A program made the translations under genes and the position numbers. From contig JAPFFF010000063.1 of assembly GCA_039105265.1 (NCBI GenBank), positions 496,001 to 560,000 on the forward strand: a stretch of 64,000 nt of DNA, in the 5' to 3' direction. Below are positions 1 through 9,307 of the stretch, in pieces (within the stretch, counting starts at the first letter, position 1; the number at the start of each line of letters is the position of its first letter). A model generated the notes under the pieces. It was not told the origin of the DNA. It searched no databases and was given only the letters and a program-made list of their open reading frames with translations. Origin of the DNA: Tritrichomonas musculus. Lineage: Eukaryota; Parabasalia; Tritrichomonadida; Tritrichomonadidae.

Positions 1-830
1 TTAATGTATTCAATAAAAAGACACACTTCTTTATTTATTTTGCCAATTCCATAAAATTTTGGGATTAATGGATGATGAATAATTTCATAATTTCGTTTCT
101 CTCTCTCAAAAAGTTTTTTCCATTCGATGTCATTGAAAATTTTCATTGCGAATAATTGTTCAAGTTCAAGATGACAAATCAAAATAGTAACAGAAATTCC
201 TGCTCCTAAATCTTTAATTTTGACGTAGTTGAAATTGTTCAATTCAATTTCAGTATTCTCATATTTGTAGTTTTCATCAAAATCAGAAAATCGATCTTTG
301 GTCATTTTCAAATAGCTTTTTTTGACGATGAAAATTATAATACTTCGTCGGATTTCAAGCCAAATGTCTTTAATTATTTCATCTGATGGGCTTTCTACAA
401 TAAAAAATCTTAAAAATCGTGACTTTTCGTTTTCGTTTATTTGATTGTAAATTCTTATCATTTCTTTGGACTCTTTTTCGTCGACTTTTACGTATTTTGG
501 TATAATTTCTTCAATTTTATTCGATATTATGATGATTTTTGAGTCTTCATGATTAGAGAAAAAGCTTTCAAGAAATGAAATTGCTGTTGTTGATATTAGA
601 ATGATTGTTTGTTCAAAGCAAATAATTAAATACTCTCCTTTGAAGCATTTTATGATATCAATAATAATAATTTTTACTATATTTTTGAGATTGTTAATGA
701 ATGAAGCGTCTTCATTTTTCTTAATAAAATATATTTTGAAATCTTGATAGATTTTATCTAGAAATTTATTTTTCATTCTAATCTGGTGACTATTAAAAAT
801 GCTTTGAAAATATTCTAGGTCAGAATTCAT
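1..830 (-). pseudogene. Protein kinase, N-terminal region, partial, reading frame broken
   Basis: Reading leftward from an ATG at 830, an open frame of 247 codons ends at a TGA at 87-89. Its last part reads as a kinase N-lobe: KIKDLGAGISVTIL is a glycine-rich loop, FAMKIF carries the ATP-binding lysine, and FERE resembles the start of helix C. Directly beyond, another frame continues with NYEIIHHPLIPKFYGIGKI and EVCLFIEYI, the usual next kinase strands, and runs to the window edge. The first 190 residues are a hydrophobic and charged domain I cannot name; such domains precede the kinase in many trichomonad kinases. Either the gene has a frameshift here or the sequence has an error. The catalytic lobe lies outside the window. 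Confidence 0.7.
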
Positions 831-1091
831 TCTTAAAAGAGTAAAAATCGATTTCTTAATAGAGTATTAATAAACGGTCGTTCAGATATAAAGTTCAGAA
901 AAGACAAACATCTTAATTTTCTTAAATTTATCAATTAACTGAATGTTTTCTTTTAGTTAAATTTCAAAATGCTTTTGTTTGAGAATTATCTGAAAAAGAT
1001 TTTGAATTTCAATACTAAATATAAAAAAAAAAAAAAAAATTAATTATAAAATATAACATTTATTTATTTTTCTCATGGTCAAATTTCAAAA

Positions 1092-1622
1092 TTAGTCAGA
1101 GGGAGATATTGTTAATGAAACGTCATCAGGTATTTCTGATCGGTCGACTGAAAGAAGATCTTCAATTGGAACATCAGTGACTTCTGATAAATCACATGAT
1201 ATAAGTTCTTCGTTAGGAATGTCAGGAATATCATTAATATCACGAACTCTACCAGTTTCATGATGAACTCTACCAGTTTCATGATGAACTCTACCAGTTT
1301 CATGATGAACATCATGAACATCAACATCCCTTTGTACAGGAGCATTGTTTGCTGTACCAGGAACTGCATTCCAATCATCATTCTGTAGTTCGCTATCTTC
1401 TTGTTTATTTTGATGGTGGTGGTGATGATGATGACGTCCTTCCCTATTTTCTCTTCTTTCTTGGATTTCTTCAATTCTTTTTTCATACTTATCCATTTTC
1501 TTTTCATGCTTGCGTTCTCTCTTTTCCCTCTTTCTTTCATATTTTAAATCTTTCTTTGAAGTTTTGCTTGAAGCTTCTTCACCATATGTATTATCTTTTA
1601 TATCGATTTCACTTTCAGCCAT
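1092..1622 (-). CDS. Hypothetical charged protein with His tract and HHETGRV repeats
   Basis: A 176-residue protein starting at a clear ATG. Residues 20-65 are almost entirely Lys, Glu and Arg and should form a charged helix. A run of seven His follows, then three perfect copies of the seven-residue unit HHETGRV. The C-terminal half is acidic and holds two related stretches, PNEELISCDLSEV and PIEDLLSVDRSEI, so it also grew by duplication. No enzyme domain, signal peptide or membrane segment is visible. An initiator-like TCATTA lies upstream on the coding strand. I do not recognise the protein; a disordered, possibly metal- or RNA-binding role would be a guess. Confidence 0.6.
   Translation of the reverse strand: MAESEIDIKDNTYGEEASSKTSKKDLKYERKREKRERKHEKKMDKYEKRIEEIQERRENREGRHHHHHHHQNKQEDSELQNDDWNAVPGTANNAPVQRDVDVHDVHHETGRVHHETGRVHHETGRVRDINDIPDIPNEELISCDLSEVTDVPIEDLLSVDRSEIPDDVSLTISPSD
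1244..1306 (-). repeat. Three tandem 21-bp repeats inside a coding region
   Basis: Three identical 21-bp units in frame, encoding HHETGRV three times. Identity at the base level points to recent slippage. Confidence 0.9.
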
Positions 1623-2131
1623 CTGCTTTAAAAATTAATGAAAAAAAATAACAAGATGAAATCATAATTTTTTTCTAAAGCATCATTACAATTTTCTATG
1701 CTTTATTATTATCTCTTTTCAATTTATTTAAATGTTTATTTTAAATTTTCAATGATGTTCTGAATTTTTAAAAGAAAGATAACTATTCAAAATTTAATGA
1801 TATTTTTTTGGTTTTAATTTGAAAAAGATAGCATTTCAAATTTATATTTTTCTCCCGTAGTAATTATAAAAAACAAATAAACTTATTTTTTTGATTTATA
1901 AAAAAAACTCATGAATTCAACATATCCTTATAATAAATGTGATATTTACATCATTTATTATAATTAAAAATAATACAAAAAAAATGAAAATACAGAAATG
2001 AATCAATTGAAACGTATAAATTAATATTTCCTTCAAAAAAAAAAAAGTCATGCATGTCAAATTTATCAAATTGCTGAAGGAATGAAATACAATCATTTCA
2101 CGAAAATAATTCATAGGAATTTGAATGCCAT
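1623..2131. other. AT-rich intergenic stretch
   Basis: Only AT-rich sequence with homopolymer runs. No supported gene, RNA or repeat was seen. Confidence 0.6.
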
Positions 2132-2416
2132 TCAAATAAAATGAAAAGTTTTATTTGTTTTCCCTTTAATACTTTTCAATGTAAAATAAACATGTGAGAT
2201 ATAGCACTTATGAGTTGCTGAAGGTTTGAGATTAAAACGTGATTCTGCTGTTGTTCCTCCCCATGAATTTTTACAAAAAAGACAATTTTCATTGAAATCA
2301 TATCCTTCTACAATGGCAGCATGCCATCCATCCATTTTTCCACTTGGTTTTTCAATTAATTTTCCATCCAATTTCGCTTGTTGAAAAACAAACAATAACA
2401 GATCATTTAATTTCAT
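2132..2416 (-). pseudogene. Papain-like cysteine peptidase, C-terminal fragment
   Basis: A 94-residue frame from an ATG. GWHAAIVEGYDF followed by CLFCKNSWGG matches the His and Asn (KNSWG) half of clan CA papain-type peptidases. The region with the nucleophilic Cys and the prodomain is absent, and nothing in the next 1 kb upstream on this strand restores it. It is therefore either a gene fragment or a C-terminal exon cut off from its partner. By itself it cannot be an active peptidase. I favour a relic, since the flanks also hold fragments of unrelated genes. Confidence 0.6.
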
Positions 2417-3345
2417 CTAAAATCTGTTCAGATTTTGAGAGTTCGGAAATTTTTCAGACACCCTATATTTAAATTTCCTGTTATAATTATTATTCTATAA
2501 AAAATTGATAAATTTGGGTATCACTTAAATTGGTACCATCTATACTTTAGATATAGAAGCAAATTGGATTTTAATTACTATTAATAGAATTTATGACAAG
2601 ATAAAATATAAGTAAAAAAGATTTTTGAATATCAAAGAAAAAAATTTCTGAATGAAAGAAAATCTTGAGAAACAAACAGCTGTTTCTTGTCATTGTCTCC
2701 TAAAAGAGTTCGAATTCGATTCTCAAGATTTATCTGATTTTCTTTCAGATAAAGATTGTATTCGATATCATTCTTCAAATAATTGAAGTAGTGTGCTGTG
2801 TTTGTTTCTTTTCTGTGTTTTTTGTGTTCGTACAATGATTTGAAATTGTTATCACTCAATTTTGAGATTTTCAAAAAACAATAGAAGTCTGTCTTAAACT
2901 AATAAAATTGCAATTTATTAATAGCAGATCTAGATAACAAGATTAGGCACAATTCGATATCTTCTTTAACAGAATTATTACAATCCTATAAAAATTTTCT
3001 TTTTCTATTTTGGTTAATGCTGAATGAATTTTGAACAATCTGTAAAGCTTCCTGATCAGGTTTCAACAACTGAAGATGGAATAAAAATTTGTTCAAGAGA
3101 ACAGTCATTAAAAGCTTCTCTTCCGATCGATGTTATTGTCGAAGGAATTGCAAATTTATCAAAGTTTTCAATTTTCTCAAAGCATCAATTTTTTTTTGAC
3201 TCAACAATAAAAAATAAACAACTACAATTTGATTATTGCTTGCAGCTTCTTGTAAAGAGATCTTATATGATATTTTGTTGTTAATTTTTTTTTCTAATTT
3301 CTTTTTAATGAGAAGATCAACAAGCTTATTGTAATTATAGCAGCA
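2417..3345. other. Gene-poor stretch with two weak open frames
   Basis: The minus strand at 2632-2874 is open for 80 codons but has no ATG; its Lys- and Asn-rich product is not recognised. The plus strand from an ATG near 3025 to 3284 gives an 86-residue product beginning MNFEQSVKLPDQVSTTEDG, also unrecognised. Its first 60 residues look protein-like, with ordinary codon use. Either could be a gene fragment. Confidence 0.3.
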
Positions 3346-3348
3346 CAG

Positions 3349-3573
3349 TTATAAATCATTTCTCAAAGAGAAATCGTTTTGAAAATATTTGTAATTTCTT
3401 GATTTCAAAACGTATTGAGAAACATTATCTGATCTTTCATTCATCAAGTTATCTCTAATATAATCAGCGAAATTATTATGATGACAAATGATTGCTTCAA
3501 AGAAGCACTTTTCATAATTATGATTTCCATCATTTTCTACTATTACATCGTCTTTTTCTATTTGATCGATCAA
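3349..3573 (-). pseudogene. DUF3447/ankyrin-like fragment
   Basis: A 74-codon frame without ATG. The stretch YEKCFFEAIICHHNNFADYI resembles DUF3447, a domain that precedes ankyrin repeats in trichomonad proteins (alternating small helices with Phe, Tyr and Asn-Asn-Phe). Stops close both sides and no ankyrin repeats follow, so this is most likely a leftover piece. The identification is by pattern only. Confidence 0.4.
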
Positions 3574-3783
3574 ATAGAATTTGAATCAGTTCTTCATTGC
3601 ATGAGTGAATTGCATAGAACTAAGACTTTTTCTTTAGTCTCCATTGCATTTTAATTAAAATTCATTTGCGTGTTAATCAAGTTTTCATTAGAATAATAAA
3701 TTATTTTTCAAGTTCATATATTTAAAAATTCATTCTTCTTTAAAAACGATTGTTTTTATAATTTAAATGTTTATTGAATTAAA

Positions 3784-4257
3784 TTAATCACTAGGAAAAT
3801 CATCAATATATTTATTAAGTTCTTTCACATATTCATTGTAATTATGATTGTATAATTCTGAGGCTTCAATATTCATAGCATCATGTGGCATAATATTCAA
3901 TAATATAAATTGAAGGCCTAACGCAATAGTGCTTATCGTAATTGACGGTTTATATGAGAAGTGAAGAATTGAAAGAGATACAACACCACCATTTTTAACT
4001 TTACCAACTTGAGGGTGAAAGATATCCTTAACAACTGTAACTCTGGGTGGCTCAATTGGCCAATCATTTGGGATTTTAAAATTGAATTTAACCCATTTGT
4101 CTTTGTATAATCCTTCGCTAGATTTTACAGACACTCTAAAATTTTGGATATTTGTTTGATCAGGAATAATGAGTTTAACATTCTTCATTTCTTTAACTTC
4201 TTCCAGATCTTTAGTGAGTCTTATATATGCGTATGAATTGCTTTCCATTAAAGACAT
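3784..4257 (-). CDS. Ubiquitin-conjugating (UBC-fold) protein, catalytic Cys replaced by Ser
   Basis: A 157-residue single UBC fold, the usual E2 length. NDWPIEPPRVTV (residues 64-75) is the E2 strand and PPxV motif; FHPQV (80-84) stands where E2 enzymes have HPN; GGVVSLSIL (90-98) aligns with the active-site segment xVCLNIL; YKPSITISTIALGLQFIL matches the following helix. The closest visible family is UBC12/UBE2M, the NEDD8 E2. The active-site Cys is Ser94 (codon TCT) and the HPN Asn is Gln83. The protein thus looks like a UEV-type, non-thioester variant, or at most an oxyester former. The frame is intact, so loss of Cys is not general decay. A UEV would normally help a partner E2. Confidence 0.8.
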   Translation of the reverse strand: MSLMESNSYAYIRLTKDLEEVKEMKNVKLIIPDQTNIQNFRVSVKSSEGLYKDKWVKFNFKIPNDWPIEPPRVTVVKDIFHPQVGKVKNGGVVSLSILHFSYKPSITISTIALGLQFILLNIMPHDAMNIEASELYNHNYNEYVKELNKYIDDFPSD

Positions 4258-5043
4258 TTAAAATTATAATCATAAATTTTTTTATTAAAAAAAAAAAATA
4301 AACTTTTCAAAAATTGAAATAAAAATTTTTATTTTGCCAAAATTTTATTTGAATTGAAAAAATAAAATAAAATTTTCAAAAATTGAAATAAAAAAATTTT
4401 TTTTGATGTAAAATGAATAAATTAAATAGTTTGTTTTTTTCATTAATGAGTTGATCAACAGTCTTTTCATTTGAACGATCATTATCGAAAGCAACAGCAT
4501 TCTTTTTTCTCTTTTTCTTAAGCAATACATCTTTTCTCATGATTAAATCCAATCAAAAATGCACCAAAACACAGCAACAACAAGATTTCCATTTTAAATA
4601 AATAAGCCATTCCTTCAATAACAAACGATTTTGCAAATTTAGAAATAAGTTTAACGAAACAATTAAAAATGATGACATGTCCGAATTTAATGTGTTAATG
4701 ACTTCAATCTTTAATAATTCAAGTTGAATGTGCTGAATAGTTTTTTTTTTCAGAAAAAATCTATGATTTCATAAAAAGTTGTTTATGATAACTTTTAATC
4801 CAATTGTTTGTGGTTATACTTTGATTCTCTTCCAACAATACATACGTGAAAAGAATCAAAGCATACATATAATTTGGACAAAGATATAATGAAAAAAAAA
4901 ATTTTGTGCTGGATTTTGTAAAAAAGTATCGGCGCTTAAAACACAATGGGAATTTATAATTATAGGCAACAATACGATTGATTTCAATGAATTATAGAAA
5001 TTAACGCAAAAGCTGAGACCAAGACAAGGCAAAGATCAAACTC
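4258..5043. other. AT-rich intergenic stretch
   Basis: Short open frames on the minus strand (near 4345-4530 and 4761-4946) are AT-rich and unconvincing. No clear feature. Confidence 0.5.
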
Positions 5044-5052
5044 TCAAAAAGT
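5044..5052 (+). promoter_or_regulatory. TCAAAAAGT word 14 bp before a start codon
   Basis: The word TCAAAAAGT lies just before the ATG at 5066. The same word stands 28 bp before the eL6 start and 54 bp before the start at 24672. A promoter role is inference. Confidence 0.25.
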
Positions 5053-5065
5053 AGATTTGAAGAAC

Positions 5066-5359
5066 ATGTTTAAATCAAAGCACAACAAAGATAACAAGAA
5101 ACAAGATGGAAATCAAGAAGCTAAAGCCGACGTAGAGGACGAAAAGAAAGATGAAACAAAAGCCGAAGGTGGTGATAACAACAACGGCACTTGCAATTTG
5201 GAAGGTGATGCAAAGAAGCCACTTGATGACTGCGAAGGATGCAAGGATGAAGTTCTTCATGAAACAGATGAAGCTGCTGGAAAACCAATTGTTGGCTTCT
5301 CCGAAAAAGTTGGTGCTAGTTTCAGAAAGTGGTTCCATTTAGCTAGTGCCCCACAATAA
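5066..5359 (+). CDS. Small charged hypothetical protein
   Basis: A 97-residue protein; I use the first ATG. It is Lys, Asp, Glu and Asn rich, with four Cys (GTCNLEGD and DDCEGC areas). The ordered-looking C terminus contains GKPIVGFSEKVGASFRKWF. Codon use is more balanced than in the flanks, which supports real coding. No signal peptide or membrane segment. Unknown function. A degraded echo of its C terminus follows about 60 bp after the stop. Confidence 0.6.
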   Translation: MFKSKHNKDNKKQDGNQEAKADVEDEKKDETKAEGGDNNNGTCNLEGDAKKPLDDCEGCKDEVLHETDEAAGKPIVGFSEKVGASFRKWFHLASAPQ

Positions 5360-5413
5360 GGGAGTTAATGTAATTGAGTTACAAAGAATATTAGAAAAAC
5401 AACAGATTTGAAA

Positions 5414-5462
5414 TTTGGAAAACCACATGATTATTGGTTTTTCACAAATAGTCGGTGCTAGA
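5414..5462 (+). repeat. Degraded duplicate of the preceding gene's 3' end
   Basis: The DNA TTTGGAAAACCA followed by a stretch readable as IIGFSQIVGAREFF repeats the upstream gene's GKPIVGFSEKVGASF, with substitutions and a small insertion. It is not in a long open frame. Confidence 0.5.
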
Positions 5463-6390
5463 GAATTTTTTAGTAGGAATAGATTAATAAACTAGAAAAT
5501 TATATATTTTTTTTTTTTTTTATTTAAATTTTGATTTTGTGATTATCAGTAGGATATGGGTGTATGAGTTAAAAGAATGAATATATGTTTTAGGTGCAGA
5601 AAAATTATCATTTGAGCACTTTTGGGATAATAAATATTATTTTAATACTATCATTGAAAAGATAGCATATTTGAATAGATTATATTATCTGTTTTTAAGA
5701 GAATCATGTAATATTTAACAAAAAATTGAAAATAAAAAGATATATACTATACAAATGAAATATATATTTAAAAAAGCATGATCGTTTTACTCAAAATTTC
5801 TATTAAATTTAATAAGAATTGAGAAGATGTAAGATTTTAAAGTAAAACTTCTAAGACTAAATATATATAAATTTATATTAAAACTGTAATAATACAATAA
5901 TAATTTTTGGCAACTAATATTCAATTAAAATATAAATTGTGAACAAAATATTTAAATTTCAATATAACCACAAAATAAATTCATTTGAAATTTTTTCATA
6001 AAAAAATATCAATTTCTTAATAAATATTTAATTTCATATAAAATATACATATTATTTTGATATTAACCAAATTATTAATAATTATTTTGTATAAAAATTC
6101 TCTAATATTACCTAATTTAAAAAAATAAGAAAAAGAAAAAAAAACTTTAAGATTTGTAACTCTCAGGAATCATCAATAATGAACATTTTTCTGATATTGA
6201 GATGAACATTTCTGTATAATATTTTATTGAAATTTGGTATTGTATTGAGTAAATCAACTAATATACTTGATTTACACGACAGCCAAAAATTATAATGAAA
6301 TTAAATATATGAAAAAAAAATCAAAAGAAAAAGTTTTTTAAAAATTGTTTAATTAATTAAGTTGATTTAAATCTTTAAAGATTGAAGAAC
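5463..6390. other. AT-rich intergenic stretch
   Basis: Very AT-rich with short direct repeats of TATATTTA type. No supported gene or RNA. Confidence 0.6.
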
Positions 6391-7551
6391 TTAGTCATCT
6401 TTATGTTGGTATTCGAAGGCTTCAATCTTCATTATGCAAGATTCAATTTCTTTCTTTTGATTTTCCAGTTTCTTTGACAACTTTTGTCCTTTGCTTTCGC
6501 TGAAGATGTCGAAGTTGTTCAACTTCAAAGTTTCAAAGATATCAGCAAAAGATGGACGATCAGCTGGTTCAGCAGACAAGCAGCTGGTGATCAAGTCACG
6601 GACCCAAGCAACGATTGAATCTGGCAATTGAGGAAGAACTCCAGTGACGACTTTTTTAAGGCTGAATGCTGGATAGCTTCCAGTTATGATGTAAATAAGA
6701 GTGATTGCGAATGAGTAGACGTCGACCTTGTTTGTGTAAACTGGAACCGTTGGATTCTCTTCAAAAAGTTCGGGCGCCATGAATCTTAAAGTTCCGACAC
6801 CTTTTGATTGTGAAGTTTCGAGGTCTTCTTCCTTTGCAAGTCCGAAATCGCTTATTTTAACGTGTCCGTCTTTTGTCAGTAGAATGTTCGACGGCTTCAG
6901 GTCGCGGTGCATGAAATTTCGGCGGTGGATGTAGCGCATTCCGAGGACAATTTCGACTGTGATTTGGCACTTTTCTTTGTTGTTCAGCTCTTTCTTTGAA
7001 ATCGCAGTTTCAAGTGACTTCGGCTCAAGTGAAAGAATCAGTGACGGGGGATGATTCGCGTCCCCTAAGTTAACTGCAACGATGTCGAGAATGCATGGAT
7101 GACGAAGAAGAAACATCGATTCGCCTTCCCTGATGAATCGCTGGACAGACTTGTGGCTGAAGTCTTTCAGTTCTTTCATCGCAAACTCGTCATTCGAGTT
7201 CTTGATGACAAGCTTGACACTAGAAGTGCCGCCTTCGCCAATCACAGACTTCACTGAGTAGTCGTCGAAGTCAAAGAACTGGATCCCTGGTGACTCGCCT
7301 TTCAGAGCCAGAAGGAAGCCTTTCAGCATGCTGTTTTCTGCTAAAAGTTGGCGGTTTTGGAGGATGAGGGAATCAATTTCATCATGCGGCAGCGAACTGC
7401 TGTGCTCGATCTTTTTCGTTGGTTCTGGTTCTGGTTTTGGTTTTCTTGATTTGATTGGTCCTTTCGATAGAAGATCAACTATTTCTCGATAACCTCCTAC
7501 TTTTGCACGGTCAATGGCTGTTTTATAAATTGTGCCAAAGCAAAATTCCAT
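6391..7551 (-). CDS. Protein kinase (TKL-like) with ankyrin remnant at N terminus
   Basis: A 386-residue reading. Residues 8-31 (YKTAIDRAKVGGYREIVDLLSKG) are the front of an ankyrin repeat, followed by a Pro/Lys linker (36-46), a short Leu-rich coil (60-83) and the kinase domain (about 98-345). Gly loop GEGGTSSV 105-112, ATP lysine 126, HRDLKPSN 215-222, DFG 235-237 and APE 259-261 are all present, so it should be catalytically active as a Ser/Thr kinase. A coiled C terminus ends in EAFEYQHKDD. Ankyrin units continue upstream to 8471 but are separated by non-coding spacers, so the real N terminus is uncertain. The coding part is clearly GC-richer than its flanks. The ankyrin repeats would bind the partner or substrate. 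Confidence 0.85.
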   Translation of the reverse strand: MEFCFGTIYKTAIDRAKVGGYREIVDLLSKGPIKSRKPKPEPEPTKKIEHSSSLPHDEIDSLILQNRQLLAENSMLKGFLLALKGESPGIQFFDFDDYSVKSVIGEGGTSSVKLVIKNSNDEFAMKELKDFSHKSVQRFIREGESMFLLRHPCILDIVAVNLGDANHPPSLILSLEPKSLETAISKKELNNKEKCQITVEIVLGMRYIHRRNFMHRDLKPSNILLTKDGHVKISDFGLAKEEDLETSQSKGVGTLRFMAPELFEENPTVPVYTNKVDVYSFAITLIYIITGSYPAFSLKKVVTGVLPQLPDSIVAWVRDLITSCLSAEPADRPSFADIFETLKLNNFDIFSESKGQKLSKKLENQKKEIESCIMKIEAFEYQHKDD

Positions 7552-8471
7552 GAATCATTCGAAAGTTCAATATCATGAAAAAAGATAGAATCGAATGTCA
7601 TGAATGTTTTCGATTTAAAATGTTTTTGATGTTGACATCAATGCCGTCTTGTGCTAATAGTATTCGAACTACTTCTGTATGGCCCTCATATGCAGCAGCA
7701 ATCAATGCTGTATCATTAAATATTCAATATAAATTCCATGAATCATTCGAAAGTTCAATATCATGAAAAAAGATAGAATCGAATGTTATGAATGTTTTCG
7801 ATATAAAATGTTTTTGATGTTGACATCAATGCCGTCTTGTGCTAATAGTATTCGAACTACTTCTGTATGGCCCTTGTATGCAGCATTAATCAATGCTGTT
7901 TTATTAAATATCCGATATAAATTCCATGAATCATTCGAAAGTTCAATATAATGAAAAAAGATAGATTTGAATATTACAAATGTTCTTGATTTCAAATGTC
8001 TACGAAGTTGATATCGATGCCGTCTTGTGCTAGCAATTCTTGAACTGTCTCTGTATGGCCTCCATATGCAGCCATGATCAATGGTGTATTGTTAAATATT
8101 ATATTTAAATATCATAAATGATTGCAGTTTCCAATATAATGAAAAATATAGATATGAATTCTATAAATTATTTTGTGATCGAATGCTTTTGCAGTTGACA
8201 TCGATGCCTTCTTGTTTTAATAGTAATCGAACAATTTCTGTGTGGCCTTCACATGCAGCCCATAACAATGGCGTATAATTAAATGCTAGAGTTAAATTCC
8301 ATAAACAAATGAAATTTCTAATATCATGAAAAAAATAGATTTGAATCTCATTAATATTTTTTGCATTCAAATATCTTTGGTGTTGATATCAATTTTCTTG
8401 CTATTAAGAAGTCGTTTAACTGTCTGTAAATTTCCTTCTTCGGATGCTTTGAGAAGTTCTTGATTACTCAT
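7552..8471 (-). repeat. Ankyrin units separated by conserved 86-bp spacers (188-bp tandem array)
   Basis: On the minus strand an ATG at 8471 opens a half repeat (MSNQELLKASEEGNLQTVK). Four ankyrin repeats follow, each of TPLHxAAxxGHTEVVRxLL type ending in GIDVN. Each coding segment is about 102 bp and intact. Between them lie spacers of about 86 bp that are conserved in sequence but contain a stop within a few codons. Homologous points are 188, 188 and 187 bp apart, not multiples of three. The units nearest the kinase are almost identical. The spacers behave like introns or duplicated intergenic pieces but lack obvious GT and AG ends. The array leads into the kinase frame at 7551. Confidence 0.75.
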
Positions 8472-8974
8472 ATTTAAGCAAACAAATCTAACTAAATAAA
8501 AATAAAGAATTATTTGACTATTTAAATTCACCTAAAATATTTTAAAATTAAAATAGTTTTATCTTCGTAAATTATTATCATATTTTTATTATTATAATGA
8601 TTTGATGTTTATAAATAAAATAATAAGTATTTTATTTATTTTAAAAATGTATCCAATAAATTTACGAAGAGTAAATTTCTGCAAATTAATTAACATCTTG
8701 TGATGTAATAAATGATTACTTTTTACTGAATAAAATTTAACACGGAACATTTTTTGATGCCATTTAGCTTCCAAACATTAAAATAATGCAATTTTAAAAT
8801 AATTATTTTATATCCAGAATTAGAAAAAAATCATTTTTATAATCAATAGAAGGTGTATATTAATTATTCAATATGTTTAATTCATACATTTTGTTTTAAT
8901 ATGATTTGTATTTTTGAAAAATATTATTTATAATTTTGTCAAGAATTGCTTTAATTATATGAAGCAAAAAAGAA
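8472..8974. other. AT-rich intergenic stretch
   Basis: No supported gene, repeat or RNA. Confidence 0.6.
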
Positions 8975-9307
8975 TTAAATTAAAAAATAAGCCAATAATC
9001 CAATAAGATCGCATATTAATTCTATAATAATAAAATACTTAACGCATGGTGGAATTTCACAATTTCCAGTTTGATTATTTTGTCTAGGAATCATTTCAGA
9101 GAATGAATCAAGTGACTCATTGCTATCGATTAAAGGTTGGTTAATTATATTTGAATCTGAATTGTTTGCTATATAAATTGGTAAATCTTGTTGTTGTGAC
9201 CATTGAGGATTGTTTTGTTGACTATTTGGCATGTGATATTGTTGATATGAGCCTGTATAATTTGGTTCATATGGATTTATTGGTGGCTCTTTACAAATGT
9301 TAGACAT
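8975..9307 (-). CDS. Small Gln/Asn/Pro-rich protein with C-terminal membrane anchor
   Basis: A 110-residue protein from an ATG. Residues 1-85 are polar, rich in Pro, Tyr, Gln and Asn (PYEPNYTGSYQQYHM), and probably disordered. The last 22 residues, from VKYFIIIEL to LLAYFLI, form one hydrophobic segment ending at the C terminus. That layout fits a tail-anchored protein with the N terminus in the cytosol. Three Cys sit close to the membrane segment. The family is not recognised; proteins of this shape in trichomonads are usually annotated as hypothetical. Confidence 0.65.
   Translation of the reverse strand: MSNICKEPPINPYEPNYTGSYQQYHMPNSQQNNPQWSQQQDLPIYIANNSDSNIINQPLIDSNESLDSFSEMIPRQNNQTGNCEIPPCVKYFIIIELICDLIGLLAYFLI

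Noticed and set aside
5075-5338. 87-codon antisense frame with hydrophobic product over the small charged gene
   Set aside because: Mirror of Lys/Glu codons on the plus strand; no start context or conserved feature.
7552-8471. Canonical GT-AG introns between ankyrin units
   Set aside because: No GT occurs at the ends of the coding segments and no consistent AG at the other side; reported as an open puzzle instead.
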